A program made the translations under genes and the position numbers. A stretch of 64,000 bases of DNA from Chryseobacterium kimseyorum. Lineage in GTDB: Bacteria > Bacteroidota > Bacteroidia > Flavobacteriales > Weeksellaceae. The notes under the pieces are model-generated. The model was not told the DNA's origin. It did no database searches and was given only the letters and a program-made list of their open reading frames with translations. Numbering within the stretch: position 1 is the stretch's first letter; the number at the start of each line of letters is the position of its first letter. Positions 32,885-41,010 of the stretch are shown here, in pieces. The DNA lies in assembly GCF_025971945.1 (NCBI RefSeq), contig NZ_JAPDHW010000012.1, forward strand, positions 1 through 64,000, given 5' to 3'.

Positions 32885-34054
32885 TTAAATGTTTCTCTTC
32901 AAGCCGTTTTTAAGTTTGGTCAATCCATCATAAAGCAGACTCCGTGGACAGGCAATATTCATTCTCAAAAATCCTTCGCCCGCTTTGCCATACATTGTTC
33001 CTGAATTGACCCACAGTTTCTCGTCTTCCAATAAAATTTTAGACAAGTCATCAGACGTTTTATTCAATGACTGACAGTCTAACCAGACCAGATAGGTTCC
33101 TTCTAAAGGAAGAACTTTTATTTCCGGAAGATTTTCTTTGATGAATTCTAAGAGATACTGATAATTTTCACCAAGATAAATTTTCAATTCGTCTAACCAA
33201 TTATTTCCGTTTTGGTAAGCAGCAATCAATGCGGTGGCAGCAAGAGGATTTGGGTAACTCGTCTCCTGAATTTCAAAAGTTTTATGAATCTTATTTAAAA
33301 TTTCAACGTTTTGAGAAATGACATACGAAATCGGCAAACCCGCAAGATTAAATGTCTTACAGGGCGAACCGCAAGTCACAGATTCCAGGTCGTAATTTTC
33401 AGCGACGGATGCGAAAGGAATATGTTGATGACCTTGATAAACCAGGTCAGCGTGGATTTCATCTGACACTACCATTACCTGATGTTTAGAGCAAATTTCC
33501 GCCATCTTTTCCAGTTCATTTCTTTTCCAGACTCTGCCCACAGGATTATGAGGATTACACAGTAGCAGAACTTTTGCCTTCGAATCGGCTGCTATTAATT
33601 CCAAATCATTAAAATCAATTTCGTAAGTTCCGTTGTTGTAAATAAGATTATTTTCGACCACACCAAACTCACAGTTTTCGAAGAAATTATAAAAATGATT
33701 GTAAACAGGCGGCTGAATAATGATATTTTCCTCAGGTTTCACAAAAGTCCTCAAAATCGCGGAAAGTGTGGGAATCATTCCCTGACCAGGCAGAATCCAT
33801 TCTTTTTTGATATTAAACTGATGAGTCTCTTTCCACCAATGGATAATGGCGTCAAAGAAATTGGCTGGCACAAGACCGTAACCAAAAACACCTTGAGACA
33901 CTTTTTCCACAATTGCTTCTGTAATTTCCTGTGCAGTTTTGAAGTCCATATCTGCGACCCACATTGGTAAAACGTCGTTCTTTGCCAAATCCCACTTTAC
34001 CGAATCGGTTCTGCGTCTGCTGACGATTTCATCAAAATTATATTTTTCAGTCAT
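32885..34054 (-). CDS. MalY/PatB-type PLP-dependent C-S lyase (aminotransferase fold)
   Basis: This 389-residue fold-type I PLP enzyme has RRRTDSVKWD near the start, a NPHNPVGRVWK core, VVSDEIHADLVY with the Asp for PLP nitrogen, and SPCKTFNLAGL with the Schiff-base Lys. It cleaves the C-S bond of Cys conjugates such as cystathionine. It is the last gene of the operon with EgtB and the betaine-type transporter. In the ergothioneine pathway a PLP lyase is required after EgtB, so it may play the EgtE role; this is inferred from position only. Confidence 0.85.
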   Translation of the reverse strand: MTEKYNFDEIVSRRRTDSVKWDLAKNDVLPMWVADMDFKTAQEITEAIVEKVSQGVFGYGLVPANFFDAIIHWWKETHQFNIKKEWILPGQGMIPTLSAILRTFVKPEENIIIQPPVYNHFYNFFENCEFGVVENNLIYNNGTYEIDFNDLELIAADSKAKVLLLCNPHNPVGRVWKRNELEKMAEICSKHQVMVVSDEIHADLVYQGHQHIPFASVAENYDLESVTCGSPCKTFNLAGLPISYVISQNVEILNKIHKTFEIQETSYPNPLAATALIAAYQNGNNWLDELKIYLGENYQYLLEFIKENLPEIKVLPLEGTYLVWLDCQSLNKTSDDLSKILLEDEKLWVNSGTMYGKAGEGFLRMNIACPRSLLYDGLTKLKNGLKRNI

Positions 34055-34061
34055 TTAAATT

Positions 34062-35630
34062 CTATTTTGAATCCAGGTATTTTTTAAGGTCAGAAATGCT
34101 TTTTACTTTCAATTCCTCTGCCTGTTCTTTCCGCATCATCAGGGCATAAGAATTATTAAAACCTAGCGGTTCCAACCATTGAATTCCATACTGTTTCCTG
34201 AATTCTGAATCTACAAATTTATACGTTTTATCGGCACTTTGCGAAACGTTTTGGATGGATTTTGGTGATGGTTTTAATAAAACTAAAAGTCCCGTTCCCG
34301 TATATTCAGGATAAAAATCGATGGCGTCGTTCATCAATGCATCGAAACAGATTTTCGTTCCGCCCAATCCGGTTTTGGTTTCCACTTTATAATTAGTGTA
34401 GCCTTCAATCAGCATTTTATACATTTCTGTGAGGATGTACTGCTCGCCGAAAATCTTTGAACCGATTCGAACTGTTCCCGAATTTCCGTTTCTAGAAGGT
34501 CTGTACAGTTTATTTTTCATTAAAAAATCCTTGGCAATTTTTTCAGGCGTTTGGTTGAGATAATCGGAACGGTAATTCAAATCGGTCATTATCGAATCAT
34601 TGAATTTTCCTGCAACTAAGTTCAGAGTCTTTTCCAGCTCAGGAAATTTATCCAATGTTTTCGTCTTGATAATCGGTGCCGCAAAATAGGGTGGAAAAAT
34701 CTTTTTATCATCCTCCAAAACATACAAATCAAACGCTTTAATTCTGCCGTCAGTAGAATATCCGCTGATTAAATCCAACTCATTTTCGTAAGCGGCTTTG
34801 TACATCACGGCATCATTCACAACTTTAGGATTGACATTTAAACCATACACAGAACGCAAACCTAAATCTCCGTCCTGTCTTCCCATAAATTCTGGTGTAA
34901 AGCCTGCTTTTAACTTATTTTTATCTGAAACGGAATTCATTAAATAAACAACTCCAAATACCAGTAAAACTGCAGGAATGATGTACTTTAATTTCTTTAA
35001 AAACTGATAGCCGGATTTCTGGAGAACAGCAATCGTCTGGTCGAGCAAAATCGCCAATAGTGCTGCAGGAATGGCACCTGCCAATATCATATTGCTGTTG
35101 TTTAAAGAAATTCCGCCGAAGATAAATTCACCCAAACCACCAGCTGCAACAAATGAAGCCAGGGTCGCCACTCCAACATTGATAACTGCAGCGGTGCGAA
35201 TTCCTGCAATAATTACAGGCATTGCCAGCGGAAGTTCAACTTTGAAAAGCATTTGCTTCCGGTTCATTCCCATTGCTTTTGCCGCTTCGATGACTGTAGG
35301 ATTCACACCTGTAATTCCTGTGAAAGTATTTCTGATAATCGGTAAAAGTGCATAAATCAGCAAAGCAATGATGGCTGGAGTTGCGCCGATTCCAAATGCT
35401 GGAATCATAAATCCTAATAAAGCGATACTTGGAATCGTCTGTAAAATCCCGGCAAAACCAAGAACAGGATTTGATAATTTTCTTTTTCGGGCAATCATAA
35501 TTCCCAGTGGTAAACCGACAATGATTGCTAAAATTAAAGACAGAAAAGTCAAGCCCAAGTGCTGTACAACCTGAGTCAGTAATTTTTCGTGCTGCTCGAT
35601 GACGAACTGCCAAAGACTTTGCTGCGTCAT
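34062..35630 (-). CDS. OpuC/EgtU-like permease fused to a circularly permuted binding protein
   Basis: This 522-residue fusion has an ABC permease (residues 1-205, six spans, with the EAA loop EAAKAMGMNRKQMLFKVE around 115-132), a linking membrane segment (215-231) and a periplasmic binding domain. In canonical OpuCC/ProX domains the order is FTEQYI-YPEYTGT-W..LGFNNTYAL, then FTPEF-YSTDG-FPPY-NYxxD-AxxFL. Here the second part (residues 241-375: KAGFTPEF, YSTDGRIKAF, IFPPYFAAPI, LNYRSDYLN) comes first and the first part (386-522: TVRIGSKIFGEQYI, YPEYTGTG, LEPLGFNNSYAL, SISDLKKYL) ends the protein. It overlaps the ATPase gene by 4 bp. Substrate is a betaine-like compound, possibly ergothioneine or hercynine. 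Confidence 0.9.
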   Translation of the reverse strand: MTQQSLWQFVIEQHEKLLTQVVQHLGLTFLSLILAIIVGLPLGIMIARKRKLSNPVLGFAGILQTIPSIALLGFMIPAFGIGATPAIIALLIYALLPIIRNTFTGITGVNPTVIEAAKAMGMNRKQMLFKVELPLAMPVIIAGIRTAAVINVGVATLASFVAAGGLGEFIFGGISLNNSNMILAGAIPAALLAILLDQTIAVLQKSGYQFLKKLKYIIPAVLLVFGVVYLMNSVSDKNKLKAGFTPEFMGRQDGDLGLRSVYGLNVNPKVVNDAVMYKAAYENELDLISGYSTDGRIKAFDLYVLEDDKKIFPPYFAAPIIKTKTLDKFPELEKTLNLVAGKFNDSIMTDLNYRSDYLNQTPEKIAKDFLMKNKLYRPSRNGNSGTVRIGSKIFGEQYILTEMYKMLIEGYTNYKVETKTGLGGTKICFDALMNDAIDFYPEYTGTGLLVLLKPSPKSIQNVSQSADKTYKFVDSEFRKQYGIQWLEPLGFNNSYALMMRKEQAEELKVKSISDLKKYLDSK

Positions 35631-36547
35631 ACGATTTGTAATTTTCGGTAGTCGTTGAATGCCTTAATCATTACTTCATAAGCATCTGTATTTTTATGGT
35701 CAGAACTTAATTTCTGTAACGCATTCCAGACGCTGGTTTCTCCTGTAAATTGAAATTCATTGATTAAATTCTCTGAATCAATGAAGGATTTGACATCATT
35801 CAAAGTTGCGACTTTGTATTCCAATAACAGTCTGTTTTCGGCAAAAAAATCCTTTACAAAATCATTCTTGGGACGATACAATATTTCTTGTGGACTTCCG
35901 GTCTGAATAATTTTTCCCTTATCCATTAAACAGATTCTTTGTCCCAGTTCAAAAGCTTCCTGAACATCATGCGTGACAAGAATAATGGTTTTATTTTTAA
36001 GTTCTTCCAGCGATTTGAATTCCGAATGAATATCAGCTTTTGTAATATTATCCAACGCTCCGAAAGGTTCGTCCATCAAGAGAATCGGTGAATTGGCAAT
36101 CAGAGCACGGGCAATTCCCACTCTCTGCTGTTGACCACCACTTAGTTCATTGGGAAAACGGGAAAGAACATCTGCAGGAAGGTGAAGTTTGTGCAGGAGT
36201 TCTTCGGTTCTGTTTTGAATCTTTTTCTTGTCCCATTTTAATAATTCCGGAACAACGGCAATGTTTTGCTTAATCGTGTAATGCGGAAACAATCCGGAAT
36301 GCTGCATCACAAAACCAATTCCCATTCTCAGCTCTTCCACTTTCCGGTCACGGATATTTTTTCCGTCAATCAAAATATTTCCCGAATCGGCTTCTATCAG
36401 ACGGTTAATCATTTTTAAAGTGGTCGTTTTTCCGCAACCACTCGTTCCCAGAAGCACCAATATCTCTTTATCATTGGCCTGAAAAGAAATATTATCCACT
36501 GCTGGTCTTCCGTTGAAAATTTTTGAAACCGATTCTACTGTAATCAT
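35627..36547 (-). CDS. Betaine-type ABC transporter ATP-binding protein (OpuCA/EgtV-like)
   Basis: This 306-residue ATPase has Walker A GTSGCGKTT, the ABC signature LSGGQQQRVGIARAL, Walker B ILLMDEPFGALD and the H-loop VTHDVQEA, followed by a short C-terminal domain. It starts 6 bp after the egtB stop and its own stop overlaps the permease gene start. The usual C-terminal CBS pair of OpuCA seems to be reduced to about 70 residues. Confidence 0.93.
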   Translation of the reverse strand: MITVESVSKIFNGRPAVDNISFQANDKEILVLLGTSGCGKTTTLKMINRLIEADSGNILIDGKNIRDRKVEELRMGIGFVMQHSGLFPHYTIKQNIAVVPELLKWDKKKIQNRTEELLHKLHLPADVLSRFPNELSGGQQQRVGIARALIANSPILLMDEPFGALDNITKADIHSEFKSLEELKNKTIILVTHDVQEAFELGQRICLMDKGKIIQTGSPQEILYRPKNDFVKDFFAENRLLLEYKVATLNDVKSFIDSENLINEFQFTGETSVWNALQKLSSDHKNTDAYEVMIKAFNDYRKLQIV

Positions 36548-36553
36548 AAGCAG

Positions 36554-37732
36554 TTATTGAGCAAGTCTGATTCCGGTAAACTGCCACTTTAAGCCAGTCT
36601 GAAAGAAATTGCGGTATGTATTTCTGCTGTGTCCGCTTGGCGTTGCATCTGAAGCGCCACGCAAAACCATTTGATTGACCATAAATTTACCATTGTACTC
36701 TCCTACTGCGCCGGCTTCTTTTTTAAATCCTGGATAAGGCAAATAGGCAGAGTTCGTCCACTCCCAACGGTTTCCCCACTCAAAATGATTGGAGGCAACT
36801 TCCCACTCAGCTTCGGTTGGCAGGCGCATTCCTTTCCAGGAGGCGAAGGCTGAAGCTTCATAAAAGTTGATGTGACAAACGGCATCATTTAAATCTAATT
36901 CTTGAAGTCCATTTAAAGTATAATTCATCCATTGCCCGTCAATCAAGTGCCAGTACAGAGGAGATTTAGCTTCATTCTGTTTCACCCAATCCCAGCCTTC
37001 GGCGTGCCAATGTCTGAAATCATTATAGCCTCCTGCATGCATAAATTCTAAATATTCTCGATTGGAAACTAAGCGGTCAGCAATTTCAAAATCATTAAGA
37101 TACACTTTATGTCTTCCCATTTCATTATCAAAACTGAAACCTTCTCCTTGAAAACCGATTTCATAAACTCCTTCATCAAAGTGAATCATTTCGATAGTTT
37201 CAGAATGTTCTTTCTTCGAAATATCTTCATTTTTATACGCCGGAAAAAGCGGATTGTGACCTAATATATATTTGATATCTGTTAACAACAATTCCTGATG
37301 CTGTTGCTCGTGATTAAGACCAAGTTCGAGTAAAGGTTTGATTTCTTCCGTTAAATATTCGCTTTGGAGAAATGCATCCATTTGCTCATCAACATATTTT
37401 CTGTATTGATAAATGTCAGAAACGGAAGGACGGCTCAAATTTCCTCTGTCGGTACGGATAACTCTTGCGCCAATCGTTTCATAGTAGCTGTTGAAAACAA
37501 AGTTATACTGAGCATCAAAAACCTGATAACCGGGAAAATTGGGTTCCAAAATAAAAGTCTCGAAAAACCAGGTCGTATGACCCAAATGCCATTTCGGTGG
37601 ACTTACATCGACGATTGGCTGAACCACATAATCCTCGATTTCCAGAGGCTCGCAGATTTTTGTAGAATACTGACGGATTTCTGAATACTTGATAGCTAAA
37701 TCTGTTATCGCTGTCCTGGTTTTAGTTGTCAT
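36554..37732 (-). CDS. egtB: Ergothioneine biosynthesis sulfoxide synthase EgtB
   Basis: This 392-residue protein has an N-terminal DinB-like domain with His52 (HLGHTTWFFE) and the HEQQH pair (His141 and His145) that hold the non-heme iron. A C-terminal FGE-type domain follows (DEGVYEIGFQGEGFSFDNE, GMRLPTEAEWEVA, QFTGIRL). It joins hercynine with a Cys or gamma-Glu-Cys sulfur. It is the first gene of the operon with the transporter and the C-S lyase. The histidine methyltransferase EgtD is not in this window. Confidence 0.93.
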   Translation of the reverse strand: MTTKTRTAITDLAIKYSEIRQYSTKICEPLEIEDYVVQPIVDVSPPKWHLGHTTWFFETFILEPNFPGYQVFDAQYNFVFNSYYETIGARVIRTDRGNLSRPSVSDIYQYRKYVDEQMDAFLQSEYLTEEIKPLLELGLNHEQQHQELLLTDIKYILGHNPLFPAYKNEDISKKEHSETIEMIHFDEGVYEIGFQGEGFSFDNEMGRHKVYLNDFEIADRLVSNREYLEFMHAGGYNDFRHWHAEGWDWVKQNEAKSPLYWHLIDGQWMNYTLNGLQELDLNDAVCHINFYEASAFASWKGMRLPTEAEWEVASNHFEWGNRWEWTNSAYLPYPGFKKEAGAVGEYNGKFMVNQMVLRGASDATPSGHSRNTYRNFFQTGLKWQFTGIRLAQ

Positions 37733-38152
37733 TTTTATAGTTTTAGTATTTTATTTGATTTTGAATACCTAACGCGTTTCACTTATTTCAACAAAATATT
37801 CCGAACAAAGTCTGCATCTCCCCTTAATTATTCTATCATCTAAAAAACTTTTTTGATGACAGATCATCGTTTTCTGCTCAAACAATTTTTTAAACTTTCA
37901 CGGCATTTATTTAAATTCTTGCTGTGTTTTATAATCGAGTATAAGTTCGTAACCTACATTTTGCGTCTGGTCATTTTTAACTTACAAGTATCTTGCCGCC
38001 CGTATTTTTTTGAGGGGCTTTTTAAAATTTAATCATAACTAATTTATAAAAAATAATATTATCCTCAATGGTCTGAATTTTGAAACTCTGTTAATGATAA
38101 AGTTTTACTTTTTAAACTTATTAAAAAATCACCAATCAAAATACAGAATATT
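37733..38152. other. Divergent intergenic region without a gene
   Basis: It contains the promoters of egtB (leftward) and of the small gene at 38153. I see no ORF, no clear hairpin with a T run and no known riboswitch. TACATTTT around 37957-37964 is a possible plus-strand -7 element. Confidence 0.4.
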
Positions 38153-38560
38153 ATGTACAAGAAAATTTTAGCAGGCTTAGGCGGTGCCATTGCATTAAAC
38201 ATTTTGCACGAAACCATTAGAAAAAATTTCAGTAACGTCCCGCATATTAATGAAGTTGGGGAAGAAGCGCTTTTAAAATTAACTGATAATACACCCATCA
38301 ACATTACAGGGGAAAACAGTCTTTATGCCGCAACTCTGTTTGGCGATGTAGTGAGTAACGGTATTTATTATGCGACCACTGCAACCAAAAATGATCTGAC
38401 ATCTGGTCTGCTGGCTGGTATTGGTGCAATTGCGCTTCCGAAAAAGATGGGTCTGAACGATGAACCTGTGGCTGAAAATACGAAGAAAAAGGTAATGACT
38501 GTTGGCTATTACATCTTCGGAGCGTTGGTTACTAAATTTATTTATGACAGAATTAAATAA
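38153..38560 (+). CDS. Small membrane-associated protein of unknown function
   Basis: This 135-residue protein starts MYKKILAGLGGAIALNIL, a glycine-rich hydrophobic segment. A second one is in DLTSGLLAGIGAIALPKK and a third near the end (VGYYIFGALVTKFIY). It looks like a three-helix membrane protein, not recognised. It ends 23 bp before a perfect terminator. Confidence 0.7.
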   Translation: MYKKILAGLGGAIALNILHETIRKNFSNVPHINEVGEEALLKLTDNTPINITGENSLYAATLFGDVVSNGIYYATTATKNDLTSGLLAGIGAIALPKKMGLNDEPVAENTKKKVMTVGYYIFGALVTKFIYDRIK

Positions 38561-38583
38561 AACTTTTCAAAATCTGACAAAAT

Positions 38584-38614
38584 AAAAACTCGGTTGCAGG
38601 CAACCGAGTTTTTT
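38584..38614. terminator. Bidirectional terminator with 14-bp stem
   Basis: AAAAACTCGGTTGC, AG, GCAACCGAGTTTTTT: a perfect stem between the convergent genes at 38153-38560 and 38634-38852. Confidence 0.93.
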
Positions 38615-38633
38615 ATGTGATTAAATTTCTACA

Positions 38634-38852
38634 TTAAGCTGAGTATGCAGACCTGTTGAGAAAAATATTTTTACCTGAAATTTTATTTTTGGTTAAGCTG
38701 TAAATAATCTCTACAGAGAAGCTTGAAAATTCGTATAAAACATAACGTGAGTTGCTCACAGTGTTTTCATTAATCATCCTGCCCTGTCTCAATACCATGT
38801 CATATTGTATCTCATCCGGCAGATTTGTAAATTCGTAGTAAGAAATATTCAT
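38634..38852 (-). CDS. Small soluble protein of unknown function
   Basis: This 72-residue protein, starting MNISYYEFTNLPDEIQYDMV, has the layout of short flavobacterial proteins with a helix (YYEFTNLPDEIQYDMVLRQG) followed by beta strands (RYVLYEFSSFSVEIIYS). It is not a named family. It uses its own start and the shared terminator. Confidence 0.6.
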   Translation of the reverse strand: MNISYYEFTNLPDEIQYDMVLRQGRMINENTVSNSRYVLYEFSSFSVEIIYSLTKNKISGKNIFLNRSAYSA

Positions 38853-39138
38853 AGCTGTAGTTTTTAATGATTAAATCAATTATGTTTTAACTATATACAA
38901 TTTGTTTACCAAAAATTAAAAATATCGCAAATAGTCGAAACTTTATTTGATTTTTATAATCCATCTAAATTAATAATAAAAATTTGACTACGGTTTAAAC
39001 TTAAATAAAGCATTACAATCTGAAAATCACCAATACAAAAAGTCCATATTAAGATTAAATTATGATAGAGAACAATGCGTGACACCTTTATAATGATATT
39101 TTACGACGTCATAATTTAAAAGATTAAAAATGTACGAT
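38853..39138. other. AT-rich intergenic stretch without a gene
   Basis: Between the small protein start and the esterase promoter I see nothing that supports a gene or a structured RNA. Confidence 0.4.
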
Positions 39139-39183
39139 ATTAAACTAGATTAACGAGAAACAGTTTGCAACCTCCTACATTTG
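39139..39183 (+). promoter_or_regulatory. Esterase promoter with the pirin/MhqO-type operator
   Basis: ATTAAACTAGATTAAC (39139-39154) matches the operator ATTAAACTAGTTAAAT in 13 of 16 positions. TACATTTG (39176-39183) follows 27 bp after the AACTAG core, exactly as at the pirin and MhqO promoters. Confidence 0.6.
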
Positions 39184-39246
39184 CTAAAGAATTAAGACAA
39201 CGGAGTTTTAAAATAAATCAATCACAACATTAAAAAAAACTTAATT

Positions 39247-40068
39247 ATGAGCACACTTACATTAAAAGACGGAACAGAGATTTTTTACAAAGACCAAGGC
39301 GAAGGACCGGTATTAATGTTTCATCACGGATGGCCTTTATCATCTGATGACTGGGATGCGCAGGTCATTTTCTTCCTTCAAAGAGGTTATAGAGTGGTGA
39401 CACACGACAGAAGAGGTCACGGACGTTCAAGTCAGAACATCTATGGTCACACCATCGAACAGTATGCTTCAGATGCAGCTGAACTGGTAGAATTTCTTAA
39501 TTTAAAGGATGTAGTTCACATCGGTCATTCTACAGGAGGCGGTGAAGTAATCAGATACGTCAACAAATATGCAAACGGAAGAGCGAAAAAAGCAGTTTTA
39601 ATCAGTGCAGTTCCACCGATTATGGTAGCTAGCGACAGCAATCCTGACGGGGTTCCAATGTCAGTCTTTGATGGTATCAGAGATCAGACTTTGAACAACA
39701 GACAGCAGTTTTATATTGATTTGACCATCCCTTTCTACGGATACAACAGAGAAGGTGCTGATGTTAAAGAAGGAGTTCAGAGAAACTGGTGGAGACAGGG
39801 AATGATGGGTGGAATTGTCGCTCATTATGACGGAATCAAAGCATTTTCTGAAACTGATTTCAGAGAAGACCTGAAAAATGTTGACATTCCTGTTTTGGTT
39901 CTTCACGGCGAAGATGACCAAATTGTACCTTACCAAAATGCCGCTCTGAAATCAATTAAATTATTGAAAAATGGAACGATAAAAACGTATCCTGGTTTCC
40001 CTCACGGAATGCCCACCACGGAAGCAGCAACGATTAATAAAGATCTTTTGGAGTTTATTGAAGCTTAA
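39247..40068 (+). CDS. Alpha/beta hydrolase, non-heme haloperoxidase/arylesterase family
   Basis: This 273-residue enzyme has the HHGWPLSSDDWD oxyanion block, the nucleophile elbow GHSTGGGE, the Asp-containing VLHGEDDQIVP and the late catalytic His in GFPHGMPTT. This is the bacterial chloroperoxidase/arylesterase group, which may hydrolyse esters or form peracids. Its promoter shares the operator of the quinone-related genes. The product is cytoplasmic and has its own terminator. Confidence 0.92.
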   Translation: MSTLTLKDGTEIFYKDQGEGPVLMFHHGWPLSSDDWDAQVIFFLQRGYRVVTHDRRGHGRSSQNIYGHTIEQYASDAAELVEFLNLKDVVHIGHSTGGGEVIRYVNKYANGRAKKAVLISAVPPIMVASDSNPDGVPMSVFDGIRDQTLNNRQQFYIDLTIPFYGYNREGADVKEGVQRNWWRQGMMGGIVAHYDGIKAFSETDFREDLKNVDIPVLVLHGEDDQIVPYQNAALKSIKLLKNGTIKTYPGFPHGMPTTEAATINKDLLEFIEA

Positions 40069-40090
40069 TTTTAAAACAAATTAAAATATG

Positions 40091-40121
40091 AAAGGGTGAA
40101 TCTGTCGGTTCACCCTTTTTT
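40091..40121 (+). terminator. Terminator after the esterase gene
   Basis: AAAGGGTGAA, loop TCTGTCGG, TTCACCCTTTTTT. It separates convergent genes. Confidence 0.9.
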
Positions 40122-40159
40122 CTCTATGATTCTCTAAACAAAATCAGTTTAAAAAATTT

Positions 40160-40858
40160 TTAAGGATTTGTTGCCCATACATCTACTTCCGGTAAAAAGG
40201 CAATATTACTGATGGAGAGCATCGAAGCGATAACCTGTGCGATTTCCAGACCTTTGAGTTTTCTTTCCGTATTAACCGATTCGAAACCTATTTTTTCGGC
40301 AAACTCTGTAATCACCTCACTTGGATTCACCTGCATGACACGGATGTTGTGCTTTCTAAGTTCCATCTGCCAACACATCGTCAGTCCGGAAATAGCTGCT
40401 TTGCTCGAAACATAAGCTGAGCCGTTCATAAAACCCTTAACTGCGCCCATGGATGAAATATTGATAATGTTTCCTGAATTCTGCCTGATAAAATACTGAG
40501 CAGCCAGTTTACCGCAAAGAAAGGTGCTTTTGGTATTCGTCTCCCAAATACGCATAAAATCTTCAGTTGAAGTTTCGGTAAGAGAGCTTATAAAACCAAG
40601 ACCTGCATTGTTGATTAAAACATCCAGCCCGCCAAGTTTTTCAATCGCAAAACTGAATAAATGTTCTACATCTGTTTCAATGCTTACATCAGCTTTTACA
40701 CCGAAAACATCCAGCTCTTTTGCTGCAGCATTTACTTTTTCTTCGGTGCGTCCACAAATTACAACTTCAGCACCCATTGAACGTAATAATTTTGCCGTTT
40801 CAAATCCGATTCCTGTTGTTCCGCCTGTGATGATTACTTTTGAATTTTTAATTTCCAT
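40160..40858 (-). CDS. Short-chain dehydrogenase/reductase
   Basis: This 232-residue classical SDR has TGGTTGIG at the nucleotide-binding start, NNAG, ISSMGA and YVSSK with catalytic Tyr and Lys. The C terminus ends VDVWATNP. Related proteins reduce ketones or 3-oxoacyl groups. It is monocistronic; the neighbours give no clue to the substrate. Confidence 0.9.
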   Translation of the reverse strand: MEIKNSKVIITGGTTGIGFETAKLLRSMGAEVVICGRTEEKVNAAAKELDVFGVKADVSIETDVEHLFSFAIEKLGGLDVLINNAGLGFISSLTETSTEDFMRIWETNTKSTFLCGKLAAQYFIRQNSGNIINISSMGAVKGFMNGSAYVSSKAAISGLTMCWQMELRKHNIRVMQVNPSEVITEFAEKIGFESVNTERKLKGLEIAQVIASMLSISNIAFLPEVDVWATNP

Positions 40859-41010
40859 ATTAAATTTATTGTGATGATTTAAATATTAAATTCTCTTTGT
40901 CTTTGCTTAATTTATTCAACAAAGATCGAAAAGACAGCGCGTTTAAATGTAGGCGAAATCAGGAATTTTGTATCCGAAATAAAGTTTAATGAAATTGCAA
41001 GTCATTAATT

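Noticed and set aside
37950..38030. Possible GC-box hairpin near the egtB promoter
   Set aside because: Arms do not pair well and no T run follows at the correct place; no riboswitch consensus fits.
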